Notes: generated by a model not told the origin, from the letters alone. Shown: positions 24,070 to 33,099, counted from the first letter of the stretch. The stretch: 46,606 bases of DNA from Bradyrhizobium oropedii (GCF_020889685.1 NZ_JACMYO010000054.1:1-46606), one strand, 5' to 3'. Numbers and translations are program-made.

Positions 24070-24798
24070 TCATCTGATCTCGGCGTGGTAGCGGAAGCGA
24101 TCCGCCGGCCCGCGTGAGCGGCGCCATTCGATCGGCCGCCGCTCCAGATCGAAGGCAAGGCGCTCGACCATGATCAGCGGCGCGTTGGCTTCCAGCCGCA
24201 GCAGGCGCGATTGCATCTCGTTCGCGATCTCGACGGTGAGGATTTCATCGGCGGAGACCACGACCTGGCCGCAGCGATCCTCGTAGAGCGGATACAGCAA
24301 GTCGCCGAACTCGGCGGTGTCGAGCGACAGGATCGCCTCGAAGCGCGACCTCTCGAGCCAGATCTCCTCCGCGAGCAGCGGCACGTCGTCGATCAAACGC
24401 AGGCGCGACAGGCTGATGACGGGCTCGCCGACGGAAATACGCAACGCCGACGCCACCGCTGTTGTCGCCGGCATCGTCTTCCGCCGCAGGATCCGGCTTT
24501 GCGGCACGCGGCGCTCGCCGCTCTCGGACTGGAAGCGGAAGAAGCGGAACAGCGAGGAATTGAACCGCGCGCGACGCACGAAGGTGCCGCGGCCCTGCTG
24601 GCGCTCCAGCACGCCGTCGTTGACGAGCTGATCGATCGCCTTGCGCACGGTGCCGATCGCGACGCCGTAATGCGCGCCGAGCTCGGCCTCCGACGGGATC
24701 GGATCCCCCGGACGCCATTCATTGCGGTTGATGCGCGCCGCGAGATCGTCGCGGAGACGCTGGTAGCGCGGCAGGCGGTCGTCGAGAGCTGAATTCAT
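24070..24798 (-). CDS. GntR family regulator, HutC/UTRA type
   Basis: About 242 residues. Winged helix in residues 10-75 (PRYQRLRDDLAARINRNEWRPGDPIPSEAELGAHYGVAIGTVRKAIDQLV...GRGTFV), then a UTRA effector domain (SRLRLIDDVPLLAEEIWL, LEANAPLIMVERLAFDLERRPIEWRRS). UTRA domains bind small catabolic substrates. It heads the operon that carries the MFS transporter and amidohydrolase and has a perfect palindrome four bases before its start codon, so autoregulation of the whole operon is likely. Confidence 0.93.
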   Translation of the reverse strand: MNSALDDRLPRYQRLRDDLAARINRNEWRPGDPIPSEAELGAHYGVAIGTVRKAIDQLVNDGVLERQQGRGTFVRRARFNSSLFRFFRFQSESGERRVPQSRILRRKTMPATTAVASALRISVGEPVISLSRLRLIDDVPLLAEEIWLERSRFEAILSLDTAEFGDLLYPLYEDRCGQVVVSADEILTVEIANEMQSRLLRLEANAPLIMVERLAFDLERRPIEWRRSRGPADRFRYHAEIR

Positions 24799-24801
24799 CT
24801 A

Positions 24802-24823
24802 GTCATCTATATGAGTAGATGAC
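24802..24823. promoter_or_regulatory. GntR-type operator upstream of the catabolic operon
   Basis: Perfect inverted repeat GTCATCTA - six bases - TAGATGAC, ending four bases from the gntR start codon. Its position means bound repressor would block transcription start or initiation of translation. Confidence 0.72.
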
Positions 24824-24871
24824 AGCGCGTCAATAGCTACCTTGATACCTTTGGCCTCACGATGTTACGGC

Positions 24872-26185
24872 CTATCCCAATTGCCAGACCGGCACCGGGT
24901 GCTCGTAACCCCGCACCGGGATCTCGCCGCGCGAGACGGCGTCCTTGCAGTCGTCACCGAGCGCATCGCGCACGGCAGCCGAGATCAGGAATTGCGAGCC
25001 GAGCTCCTTGTTGAGCGCCTCGAGCCGTGCGGCGAAGTTCACGGTGTCGCCGATCACCGTGTATTCCTTGCGTCGCGGCGAGCCGATATTGCCGGCGACG
25101 ACCTCGCCGACATGGATGCCGATGCCGATGCGCAGCGGCCAGCTCGACGCCGCGTTGGTGCGTTCATTGGCCGCCAGCATCTCGCGGGCGGCAGCGACCG
25201 CCTGATGCGCGGCATCGCCTGCCTCGAACGGCGCGCCGAACAGCGCGAGAAAGCCGTCGCCCAGAAACTTGTTCACGATGCCGCCGTGGCGATCGAGGAT
25301 ATCGACCAGCACGGCAAAGGCGCCGTCGAGCCGATCCACCACCTCCTGCGGCGAACGCGTGCGCGCGCCGGCCGTGAAGCTGCGGAAATCGACGAACATC
25401 ACCGCGACACGGCGGATGTCGCTCCCGGTAGAGGTGCCCTCAGCCATCAGGCGCTCGACCACCTGCGGCGAGACGTGCTGGCCGAACAGATTGGTGATGC
25501 GATCGCGCGCGGTGGCAGCGGCAATGCTGGCGGCGAACTGTCGCCGCAACTGCAGGCCGACCGCCCCGGCCAGCACGCCGCAGATCAGGATGATCGTGCT
25601 GCGCGCTGCGTGATAGTAGATGCCCTGATCGGCCGCGACACCATCCGCCGCGTGGAAGAACACCGCCATGTAGAACAGCTCGGTCGCCGCGACGAAGCCG
25701 GTGAAGGTCGAGAGCCAGAAGTCGAGCCGCAGCGTCGACAGGATGATGAAGACGAAATAGATCAGCGGCGCCACGAAGCCGAGCGCCTCCTGGCGTCCCA
25801 TACTGTCGATATGCAGCGCCAGCACCACGGTCGGCAGCGAGGTCTCGACCAGCACGCCGATGTAGCGCCGGATCACCGGCAGGTCGCGGTCCTTGCGCAT
25901 GTACCAGGTGATCGCACCGTGCACCCAGATCTCGAACAGGATCAGCGGACCGGTGACGTAGAAAATGTAGACCGGGCTGAGGTTGCCGTGCCAGACCCGG
26001 CTGACCGCCTCCGGCGCGAACAGATACACCAGCAGGCTGATCGCGCCGAGCATCACGGCGGTACCGATCAGCACCTTGACGCGGAGCAGCTCGGTGGTCA
26101 TCACCTCGCGCATCAGGGCATGGTGGAAATCGGCGGATACGGTCGTCGCCTGCATTGTCTTCCCGCGGCCCCACCAGCCAGCCAT
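24872..26185 (-). CDS. Membrane-bound class III adenylate/guanylate cyclase
   Basis: About 437 residues. Six hydrophobic helices lie in the N-terminal half (for example VLIGTAVMLGAISLLVYLF, STIILICGVLAGAVGLQL), a sensor of MASE type. A cyclase domain follows from about residue 250: VMFVDFRSFTAG (first metal Asp), NKFLGDGFLALFGAPF (second Asp) and EYTVIGDTVNFAARLEALN (substrate-binding region). It makes cyclic AMP or GMP at the inner face of the membrane. The start is uncertain: the ATG at 26185 is chosen for spacing from GAGG; 26191 and 26155 are alternatives, and the frame opens at a TTG at 26239. It follows the ABC permease by 50 bases. Confidence 0.88.
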   Translation of the reverse strand: MAGWWGRGKTMQATTVSADFHHALMREVMTTELLRVKVLIGTAVMLGAISLLVYLFAPEAVSRVWHGNLSPVYIFYVTGPLILFEIWVHGAITWYMRKDRDLPVIRRYIGVLVETSLPTVVLALHIDSMGRQEALGFVAPLIYFVFIILSTLRLDFWLSTFTGFVAATELFYMAVFFHAADGVAADQGIYYHAARSTIILICGVLAGAVGLQLRRQFAASIAAATARDRITNLFGQHVSPQVVERLMAEGTSTGSDIRRVAVMFVDFRSFTAGARTRSPQEVVDRLDGAFAVLVDILDRHGGIVNKFLGDGFLALFGAPFEAGDAAHQAVAAAREMLAANERTNAASSWPLRIGIGIHVGEVVAGNIGSPRRKEYTVIGDTVNFAARLEALNKELGSQFLISAAVRDALGDDCKDAVSRGEIPVRGYEHPVPVWQLG

Positions 26186-26235
26186 CGTCATCGCCTCGGT
26201 CACCACGCCAGAATGGCTCCTTGCATCATTCTGCC

Positions 26236-27399
26236 TCAATCGAGCGTGCGGCGGAAGCGCGTCACGGCGACGGTCATGGCGAACAGCATCAGTGCCACCA
26301 GCGCGATGGTGTCGTATTGCAGGTTTTGCATCGCCGCGCCCTTCAGCATGATGGCGCGGACGATGCGCACGAAATGGGTCAGCGGCAGCCCCTCGCCGAT
26401 ATATTGCGCCCAGACCGGCATGCCTGCGAACGGAAACATGAAACCGGACAGCAGGATGCTCGGCAGGAAGAACATCATCGAGAGCTGCATCGCCTGCAGC
26501 TGGTTCTGCACGATGGTCGAGAACGTGTAGCCGATCGACAGATTGGTGGTGATGAACAGCGTGGTGAGCAGCGCCAGCAGCGTCAGGCTGCCGAGGACCG
26601 GCACGCCGAACAGCAGGATGCCGATCGCGATAATCAGCGTGGCCTGGATGAAACCGACCAGCACATAGGGGATGATCTTGCCGAACATCACCTCGACCGG
26701 CTTGATCGGCATCGACAGCAGGCTCTCCATGGTGCCGCGCTCGATCTCGCGCGTCACCGAGAGCGCGGTGAAGATCAGCATGGTCATGGTCAGGATGGTC
26801 CCGACCAGGCCGGGCACGATGTTGAGCCGCGAGTCCGCTGCCGGATTGTAGCGGGCATGGGCGCGGATCTCGAACGGCATATCCGGGGGATCGCCGATGT
26901 GCAGGTCATGCGCCAGCGCGGTCTGCACCAGCGGCCCGAGCGTGCCAAGCGCCGTGCCCGACGCAACCGGATCGGTGGCATCGGCCGCGACCAGAAGCGC
27001 CGGCCGGTCGCCACGCCGCACCGCGCGCTCGAAGCCGCGCGGGATCTCGACCCCGAACAGCACCTTGCCGGACTGCAGCAGCTCGTCGAACTCCTCGACG
27101 GTGTGGACCTCGCGGACGAAATGGAAATAGGCGGTGTTCTCCATCGCCTTCAGGATCGAACGTCCGAGATCGGTGTCCTCCTGGGTCAGCACCGCGGTCG
27201 GCAAATTGCGCGGCGTGGTGTTGATGGCGTAGCCGAACAGCGTGAGCTGCATCACCGGCAGCATGATGATCATGGCGAACGAGACGCGGTCGCGGCGAAG
27301 CTGGATGAATTCCTTGACCAGCATCGCATAGCTGCGCCGCCAGAAGCCGAACGCCGGCTCCCTCGCCTCACTGTTCTTGATCGTGTCCGTTGCGCTCAT
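26236..27399 (-). CDS. ABC-2 type efflux permease (YbhS/YhhJ-like)
   Basis: About 387 residues: one N-terminal helix (RDRVSFAMIIMLPVMQLTLFGYAI), a large periplasmic domain of about 140 residues, then five or six helices at the C-terminus (IVPGLVGTILTMTMLIFTALSV, the REIERGTMESLLSMPIKPVEVMFGKIIPY coupling region, and onward to GAAMQNLQYDTIALVALMLFAMTV). It is the membrane half of a drug-type exporter with the ATPase (five-base gap) and HlyD lipoprotein upstream. The E. coli Ybh system has two permeases; only one is present here, so it may work as a homodimer. Confidence 0.9.
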   Translation of the reverse strand: MSATDTIKNSEAREPAFGFWRRSYAMLVKEFIQLRRDRVSFAMIIMLPVMQLTLFGYAINTTPRNLPTAVLTQEDTDLGRSILKAMENTAYFHFVREVHTVEEFDELLQSGKVLFGVEIPRGFERAVRRGDRPALLVAADATDPVASGTALGTLGPLVQTALAHDLHIGDPPDMPFEIRAHARYNPAADSRLNIVPGLVGTILTMTMLIFTALSVTREIERGTMESLLSMPIKPVEVMFGKIIPYVLVGFIQATLIIAIGILLFGVPVLGSLTLLALLTTLFITTNLSIGYTFSTIVQNQLQAMQLSMMFFLPSILLSGFMFPFAGMPVWAQYIGEGLPLTHFVRIVRAIMLKGAAMQNLQYDTIALVALMLFAMTVAVTRFRRTLD

Positions 27400-27404
27400 G
27401 GCAA

Positions 27405-28364
27405 TTATCCCTGGAAGTTATCCGTGGAGCGCCCCATCAGATCGATGAAGACATCTTCGAGCGACGGCTCGCTCGCCTGCCAGTGCCATTTCGGACTGCT
27501 GCGATAGGGTGCGATGGCAGCCTCGAGCGCTGCCTTGTCGCGGCCCGAGACATGCAGGCTGGTGCCGAACGGCGCTGCCATGTCGACGCCCGGTTTGCCG
27601 GTGAGCTCGGCCATCAGGCCGTTGAAGTCCTCGCCGGTCACCGTCCAGGTCGATAGCGCGGAGGCCGCGATCACCTCGTCCACAGTGCCGTGAGCCAGCA
27701 GGTGGCCATAGGCGATGTAGGCGATCTCGTGACAGCGCTCGGCCTCGTCCATGTAGTGGGTCGAGACCAGCACGGTAAGCCCTTCAGCGGCCAGCGCGTG
27801 GATCTCGTTCCAGAAATCGCGCCGCGCCTTGGGATCGACGCCGGCGGTCGGCTCGTCCAGCAGCAACAATTGCGGATTGGGCAGCGTGCAGGCACCGAGC
27901 GCCAGCCGCTGCTTCCAGCCGCCGGAGAGATTGGCGGCAAGCTGCTCCTCGCGGCCCTTCAGTCCGATCCGTGCGATCATGTCGCGCGCCGCGCCGCGCG
28001 CGTCCGGCATGCCGTAGAGCCGTGCGACGAACTCCAGATTCTCGCGCACCGACAAATCCTGGTAGAGGCTGAAGCGCTGCGTCATGTAGCCGACCTTGCG
28101 CTTGATCTTGTCGGCATCGCGCCGGATGTCGTAGCCGAGGCAGGTGCCCTCGCCGCTGTCAGGCGTCAGCAGCCCGCACAGGATGCGGATAGTCGTGGTC
28201 TTGCCGCTGCCGTTGGGGCCGAGGAAGCCATAGATCGAGCCGCGCTTGACCTGCATCGACAGGTCATGGACCACCTCGCGTCCGCCAAACGACTTGGTCA
28301 GACCCTTCACATCGATCGCGATGGAAGATGCGCCGGGCTGCGTGCTGGTGGGGCCGCCGTTCAT
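27405..28364 (-). CDS. ABC transporter ATP-binding protein (YbhF-like)
   Basis: About 319 residues. Walker A GPNGSGKTT (about 49-57), Q-loop around YMTQRFSLYQDLSV, signature NLSGGWKQRLALG, Walker B LLLLDEPTAGVD and the switch His in LVSTHYMDEAERC. The C-terminal 80 residues are the regulatory tail found in ABC-2 drug/polysaccharide exporters. It powers the permease encoded next. The start overlaps the HlyD stop by four bases (ATGA). Confidence 0.94.
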   Translation of the reverse strand: MNGGPTSTQPGASSIAIDVKGLTKSFGGREVVHDLSMQVKRGSIYGFLGPNGSGKTTTIRILCGLLTPDSGEGTCLGYDIRRDADKIKRKVGYMTQRFSLYQDLSVRENLEFVARLYGMPDARGAARDMIARIGLKGREEQLAANLSGGWKQRLALGACTLPNPQLLLLDEPTAGVDPKARRDFWNEIHALAAEGLTVLVSTHYMDEAERCHEIAYIAYGHLLAHGTVDEVIAASALSTWTVTGEDFNGLMAELTGKPGVDMAAPFGTSLHVSGRDKAALEAAIAPYRSSPKWHWQASEPSLEDVFIDLMGRSTDNFQG

Positions 28365-29146
28365 CTGCGCTCCGCCACCGGCGTCTTCGGATTGAGGTAG
28401 ATGCTGATCGGCTGACCGACACGCAGGACATCGGGCCGGCTCGGCCGCGCCTGGATCAGATAGACCAGCTTGTTGCGCTCATCGAGGCTGTAGATGACGG
28501 GTGGCGTGTACTCCGCCGTCGTGGCGATGAAATAGATCTTCGCGGTGAGGTCTTTGGCGCAGTTGTCGCAAGTCACCCTTACCTCGTCGCCGAGCGCGAG
28601 CTTCGGCAGCTCGGTCTCCGGCACGAAGAAGCGCAGCTTCATGTTGCCGGGCGGCATGATCGACAACACCGGCCGCTGCGCCTGCACCATCTCGCCCTCG
28701 CGGAAATAGATCTGCTGGATCGAGCCCGCGATCGGCGCAAAGCCCTTGCGACGATCGAGCCGGGTCTGCGAGGTGACGACGCGCGCCTCTGCGACGCGCA
28801 GCGCCGAGACCGCGGAATCGAGGTTGGCCTGGGTGCCGGCGCCGGTGCCGCGCAGCGAGGCTGCGCGGTCATAGCTCTGCTGGGCATTCGCGAGCGTCGC
28901 GTTGTTCTGGTTGAGATCGGCGCGCTGCAGATCGTCGTCGACCGAATAGATGAGATCGCCAGGCTTGACCTCGTCGCCCTCGCGCACGTTGAGCTTGATG
29001 ACGCGGCCGGATTCGTCGGGGCTGACGAAGATCATGTCGGCCTCGACCCAGCCCTGGAAGCCCGGATCCCGCTTCTCCTTGCAACCTGCCAGCGCCGCCG
29101 CCAGCGCAACGGCTGTCACGAGCTTCATCAGGCGCGACGCGGTCAT
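28361..29146 (-). CDS. HlyD/EmrA-type periplasmic adaptor lipoprotein (YbhG-like)
   Basis: About 261 residues. A lipoprotein signal ends in LAGC (Cys22), so the protein is anchored to the inner membrane. The barrel-sandwich (lipoyl-like) halves are around GWVEADMIFVSPDESGRVIKLNVREGDEV and APIAGSIQQIYFREGEMVQAQRPVL, with a short alpha-hairpin between (ADLNQNNATLANAQQSYDRAA...), then a beta-barrel region. A CDNC pair (VTCDNCAKDL) is an unusual extra. It bridges the ABC pump to an outer-membrane channel not encoded nearby. Overlaps of four bases with both neighbours show tight coupling. Confidence 0.9.
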   Translation of the reverse strand: MTASRLMKLVTAVALAAALAGCKEKRDPGFQGWVEADMIFVSPDESGRVIKLNVREGDEVKPGDLIYSVDDDLQRADLNQNNATLANAQQSYDRAASLRGTGAGTQANLDSAVSALRVAEARVVTSQTRLDRRKGFAPIAGSIQQIYFREGEMVQAQRPVLSIMPPGNMKLRFFVPETELPKLALGDEVRVTCDNCAKDLTAKIYFIATTAEYTPPVIYSLDERNKLVYLIQARPSRPDVLRVGQPISIYLNPKTPVAERR

Positions 29147-29868
29147 GTCTTCCTCCGTTCGCCGAAGATCAGATCGAGATGCACCTTGAACATCGCGAGC
29201 CCATCGAGCGGCGCGTGCCGGGCGAACAGGCTCTGCCAGATCACCGCGACGATGGCCGGTGCGACGACCAGTTGCGGAAAGTCTCCTAGCTCGCGGTGCT
29301 TGATCTCGCCGCGCGTAATCGCGAGCTGGACCAGCGCCTTCATGCCGGTCAGGCCCTTCGACACCACCTCGCGGAAATAGAAATCGGCGATCGCCGGGAA
29401 GCGCGGCCCTTCGGACACGATCAGGCGGATGATGTCGCCGCGCCGGGTGGAGACGACCTCGCGGATGAAGGTCTCGGCAAATCCCTCCACCGCGTCGCGC
29501 ACCGGACCGGTGATGGTCGGCAGCGCGGTCATGCGGCTGATCAGCGGCACCAGCGCGGTGCGGATCAGCTCCTCGAACATCGTCTCCTTGTCCTTGAAGT
29601 AGAGATAGAGCGTGCCCTTGGCGACGCCCGCGCGCTTGGCGACGTCGTCGAGCCGCGTCGCGGCATAGCCCCGCGCGATGAACTCATCCATCGCCGCCTC
29701 GATGATCGCAGCGCGCCGCTCCGCGGATTTCTCCGCACGGTTCGCCGGCGGCCTCGGCTCGGGCAGCTTTGCCGAGGCCACTTTCGGGATCCTCGCCGCG
29801 GCAGCCCGGATCGTGGTCCGGCGGCTGGCGGGCTGGGTGCGGGTTGTGCTTTCGGTGCGTTTTGTCAT
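29143..29868 (-). CDS. TetR family regulator of the efflux operon
   Basis: About 241 residues. A 45-residue basic, Pro/Ala-rich N-terminal extension precedes the helix-turn-helix (RRAAIIEAAMDEFIARGYAATRLDDVAKRAGVAKGTLYLYFKDKETMFEELI), and the C-terminal domain resembles the CecR/YbiH type. It is first in the operon tetR-hlyD-ATPase-permease, overlapping hlyD by four bases. A perfect TetR-type palindrome lies nine bases upstream of the ATG, so it very probably represses its own operon until a drug-like ligand binds. Confidence 0.92.
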   Translation of the reverse strand: MTKRTESTTRTQPASRRTTIRAAAARIPKVASAKLPEPRPPANRAEKSAERRAAIIEAAMDEFIARGYAATRLDDVAKRAGVAKGTLYLYFKDKETMFEELIRTALVPLISRMTALPTITGPVRDAVEGFAETFIREVVSTRRGDIIRLIVSEGPRFPAIADFYFREVVSKGLTGMKALVQLAITRGEIKHRELGDFPQLVVAPAIVAVIWQSLFARHAPLDGLAMFKVHLDLIFGERRKT

Positions 29869-29877
29869 AGGGATATT

Positions 29878-29897
29878 ATGACTGACTGGTCAGTCAT
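29878..29897. promoter_or_regulatory. TetR-type operator of the efflux operon
   Basis: Perfect 9-bp inverted repeat ATGACTGAC-TG-GTCAGTCAT, nine bases upstream of the tetR start. The sequence class matches TetR-family autoregulatory operators (TGACTGACYNGTCAGTCA-like). Confidence 0.78.
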
Positions 29898-30102
29898 TGT
29901 CAATGTGATCAAGGAAAACGCTCGCCGGCAGCAGATGTTCCTTTTGTGGGGTCGATCCTGGATACGGGCCTGCAGCCGCGTTATCGCGACCTAAAAGCCA
30001 GAGTTTGCTGGTTATTTTCGCCCGTCTGTCGATCAGACGACGCAGGGCAAAGCCGGGGCCGATCGCACCCATGGGTCCCGCGCAACAAGAAGCACCCTCT
30101 TC
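29898..30102. other. Intergenic stretch without a gene
   Basis: No supported gene between the tetR operator and the REP-like repeat. It should contain the promoter of the efflux operon, on the minus strand. Confidence 0.4.
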
Positions 30103-30234
<132 letters not shown>

Positions 30235-30240
30235 GGCGCG

Positions 30241-30651
30241 TTACGTATGAAACTTCAGCCCATCGAGGATCTTGTCGACCACCTTGCGCTCGGCGCGAAA
30301 AGCGAGGCCGACCAGATTGAGCTCGCTACGCGCCACCGCCCTCACCACCTCGCGGTTGGCGGCATCATGCGTGGTCTTGAACATGTCCTCGGTGTAGAGC
30401 GCAGGTTTCACATCGCGCGCCAGTGCGCGCTCGAGCGCGCGTGACAACTGCGCGCGGTCGGCGCCATAGATCAGGATCGGCTGGCCGATCAAAGAGAGAT
30501 ACTTCGTCCCCGAGCCGTCCTCGTAATTCTCGCCGATGCACTCCGGAAAGGAAGCCGCGATGCCACCGGCCAGAAACGACGCCACGTTGAGCTTCTGCCA
30601 GACTTCCAGGTCGGTGCGGATCACGACCGCGATCTTGGTGTCGAACTGCAT
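30241..30651 (-). CDS. DUF2000 family protein
   Basis: About 136 residues. Family features: a start with KIAVVIRTDLEVWQKLNVASFLAGG, the central LIGQPILIYGADRAQLSRALERAL, and the end VARSELNLVGLAFRAERKVVDKIL. The fold resembles peptidyl-tRNA hydrolase 2-like proteins, but the activity is not known. It stands alone; a (GA)15 run and a REP-like element follow its 3' end. Confidence 0.85.
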   Translation of the reverse strand: MQFDTKIAVVIRTDLEVWQKLNVASFLAGGIAASFPECIGENYEDGSGTKYLSLIGQPILIYGADRAQLSRALERALARDVKPALYTEDMFKTTHDAANREVVRAVARSELNLVGLAFRAERKVVDKILDGLKFHT

Positions 30652-30854
30652 GGCGCAAGTCTAGCGGCAGGCAGCCGGCAAACACCAGACCGGACGGTGC
30701 AGACCTCACCTGCCCGTCAAGCAGCGGCGTTCGTTTCCTGCAAGAGCAAGCAGCGCAGCCCGCGTGAGTGCGGCTATGTGCGGAAGCGGTTGCATCCGGA
30801 TGTCGTTGCGCTCATCCGGGCTCCAGACCTTGATCGCTGGCACGCCGCCCGCGA

Positions 30855-31262
30855 TCAGCCCTTGGCGTCGCAGGCCCAGGCGCGGATCACGCATTCCTTG
30901 CCGCCATATTCGTAGCATTTGCGGGTGGCGGCATTGAGCGAGCCCGAGATCTTCGGCGCGACCGCATAGCCGTGCGCGCCGCACGGATTTTTCATGTCGA
31001 TCGAGAGCGCGGCACAGGCGCGCTTCATGGTCACCGTCGTGCAATCGCCCTTGCACTGTTTCAGCGCCGCGGCACGCGCAGCACCTTCCGCCGGATAGTC
31101 GTAGGCCTGGCCATACGCCCCGCACTTGCCGACCGCGAACGCGCCGGCTGCGTGCGCCTTGGGGACGAAGGTTTCCACGGAGAAACGCGTGGCGCCGAGC
31201 AGCAATGTCAGGACGAGAATCGTCAGCGCGCGACGCTGCGCGGCGGCGGTCGAAATGATCAA
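30855..31262 (-). CDS. DUF4189 domain secreted protein
   Basis: About 135 residues. A hydrophobic signal (RALTILVLTLLLGATRF...AHAAG) precedes a DUF4189-type domain with paired cysteines: GKCGAYGQAYDYPAEGAARAAALKQCKGDC, KRACAALSIDMKNPCGAHGYA and ATRKCYEYGGKECVIRAWAC. The DUF4189 domain is a Cys-rich periplasmic or secreted module without a known reaction. No ATG fits the signal peptide; the TTG at 31262, with a GGGGA about eight bases upstream, is the best start. Confidence 0.8.
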   Translation of the reverse strand: MIISTAAAQRRALTILVLTLLLGATRFSVETFVPKAHAAGAFAVGKCGAYGQAYDYPAEGAARAAALKQCKGDCTTVTMKRACAALSIDMKNPCGAHGYAVAPKISGSLNAATRKCYEYGGKECVIRAWACDAKG

Positions 31263-31351
31263 GCGGAAATCCCCCAAAGTCCGGCGCGGACTGTACGCAG
31301 GGGTCGTTGCTAGATGGTGAATGACGGGTTGATGGGCGGGCCTCATCCGCG

Positions 31352-31484
31352 CGTCGTCCCTGCGAAAGCAGGGACCCATAACCACTGATCTTTGCAACAG
31401 GCGGGGAAGCGGCCCCAGCCCTGCAAGACAATCCACACATGTGGTTATGGGTCCCGGCTCGCGCTTCGCTTGGCCGGGACGACG
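31352..31484. repeat. Second palindromic repeat family (GTCGTCCC type)
   Basis: Outer ends CGTCGTCCC and GGGACGACG, inner inverted CCCATAACCAC (31375-31385) and GTGGTTATGGG (31441-31451). The left arm has a small hairpin CCCTGCGAAAGCAGGG; the right has GCTCGCGCTTCGCTTGGC. The layout is like the REP family (two arms around a short spacer), but the sequence is different. Confidence 0.75.
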
Positions 31485-31494
31485 GTGGATAGAG

Positions 31495-33099
31495 CTAACC
31501 GCGCCTTGCGGCTTCCAGCGCTTGCGGCGTATCGATGTCGAGGAAGGCGCTGTTGCCTTCGACCGGGACCTCGGCGACCACCTCGGCATGCTTGGCGATC
31601 AGATGGCGGGCACCGATGTCGCCGTCGAGCGTCATCAATTCCCTGAAGAAACGCCGCGACCACAAGACCGGATTGCCGCGGCGTCCTTCGCTGACGGGGA
31701 CCGCGATCAGATGGCCTCGATCGGGGGCAAAGGTCTCGATCAGGCGGTCGATCAGTTGCGCATCGATCAGCGGCATGTCGCCGAGACAGACGACCGCGCC
31801 GTCGGCACTGTCGGAGACCGCCGAGATGCCTGCCTTCACCGAACTCGCGAGACCGCCGGCGAAATCCGGGTTGCGGACGAACTTGACCTTGAGGCCATCA
31901 AGCGCCTGCTCGACCAGATCGGCCTGATGCCCGGTGACGACGATCACCTCCGAGGCCTTCGAGGCCAGCGCCTGCTCGGCGACGATGCGCGCGAGCTTCT
32001 TGCCGTCGAGCTCGGCGAGCAGCTTGTTGGGGCCGCCCATCCGGGTCGAACGGCCGGCGGCGAGCACGATCGCCGCGACGTTGCGGTTGCCTTCGGTGTC
32101 CGGCACGGTGCGCGGCTGCGGCCGCGTCACGATCTCCATCAGAAGACCGCCGACGCCCATGCCGGTGAGATCCGACCGCGTCACCTTGATGCCGGCGAGC
32201 AGCCGCATCAGCACCCAGTCAAACCCGTTCTCGACCGGCGAGCGCGCGCAGCCCGGCGCGCCCAAGACCGGCACGCCGCCGGCGCTGCCGATCAAGAGCA
32301 GATTGCCGGGATCGACCGGCATGCCGAAATGCTCGATCGCGCCGCCGATCTCGGTGATCGCCGCGGGGATCACGTCGCGCCGATCGGCGATCGCCGAGGC
32401 GCCGAAGACGATGACGAGTTCGGCGCCTAAGCCGAGCAACTCCTTGATCGCACTTGCGAGCACGGTTTCGTCATGCGGCACGCGCCGCTCGGCGATGATG
32501 GTCGCCCCGGCCGGCGCCAGACGCTCGGCGGTGACGCGCAGCGTCTTGTCGATCACCTTCGGTGCAAGGCCCGGCAACAGCGTCGAGACCACGCCGACCT
32601 TCTTGATCACGTAAGGCGCGATCCGCAGCGTATCCCTGCCGGCCACCGCGACGGCGGCATCACGCAAGCGCCCCTCGACGCCGAACGGGATCAGCTTGAC
32701 GGTTGCGATCATCTCGCCTTCGACCACCGGCTTGTATGCCGCAAGCGTGGCAAAGGTGATGGCCTCGTCGACGCCGTTGATGCGATCGACCGCGGCGCGG
32801 TCGACCACCAGCACGCCGGGGCGCGCCGCGAACAGATTGGCGCGGCCGGTGAAGGCGCGCTCGACATTGACGCCCTCGCCCGCCACCGCCTGTGCGATGC
32901 TGGCGGCAGCTGTGTCCTCGGAGACGTCGCCCTGCTCCAGCCGCACCACGACGACGTCCTTGACGCCGGCCTTGGTCAGCGCCTCGACCTCCGCAGGGCC
33001 GATCGTGGTGCCCTTCTTGAGCACCAGCGCGCCCTGGCGGAGCGTATGCACGGTGACGCCCCCAATCGCGTCGGCCGGACTGGCGGGACCGAATTTCAT
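31495..33099 (-). CDS. Molybdopterin-binding / MocA-like nucleotidyltransferase fusion
   Basis: About 534 residues. The N-terminal half (about 1-330) is a MoeA/MogA-like molybdopterin-binding region (PADAIGGVTVHTLRQGALVLKKGTTI; the IVFGASAIADRRDVIPAAI segment). The C-terminal 190 residues are a MobA/MocA-like domain with VAAIVLAAGRSTRMGGPNKLL (nucleotide loop), CLGDMPLIDA (metal Asp) and the DIDTPQALEAA end. It probably attaches CMP to molybdopterin, giving the cytosine dinucleotide cofactor used by CO-dehydrogenase-type enzymes. It overlaps the upstream xdhC gene by four bases and closes the cox-type operon. Confidence 0.88.
   Translation of the reverse strand: MKFGPASPADAIGGVTVHTLRQGALVLKKGTTIGPAEVEALTKAGVKDVVVVRLEQGDVSEDTAAASIAQAVAGEGVNVERAFTGRANLFAARPGVLVVDRAAVDRINGVDEAITFATLAAYKPVVEGEMIATVKLIPFGVEGRLRDAAVAVAGRDTLRIAPYVIKKVGVVSTLLPGLAPKVIDKTLRVTAERLAPAGATIIAERRVPHDETVLASAIKELLGLGAELVIVFGASAIADRRDVIPAAITEIGGAIEHFGMPVDPGNLLLIGSAGGVPVLGAPGCARSPVENGFDWVLMRLLAGIKVTRSDLTGMGVGGLLMEIVTRPQPRTVPDTEGNRNVAAIVLAAGRSTRMGGPNKLLAELDGKKLARIVAEQALASKASEVIVVTGHQADLVEQALDGLKVKFVRNPDFAGGLASSVKAGISAVSDSADGAVVCLGDMPLIDAQLIDRLIETFAPDRGHLIAVPVSEGRRGNPVLWSRRFFRELMTLDGDIGARHLIAKHAEVVAEVPVEGNSAFLDIDTPQALEAARRG

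Noticed and set aside
31352..31484. CRISPR-like or IS-like element
   Set aside because: Only one pair of inverted arms and no spacers, transposase or target duplication; it is a palindromic repeat.
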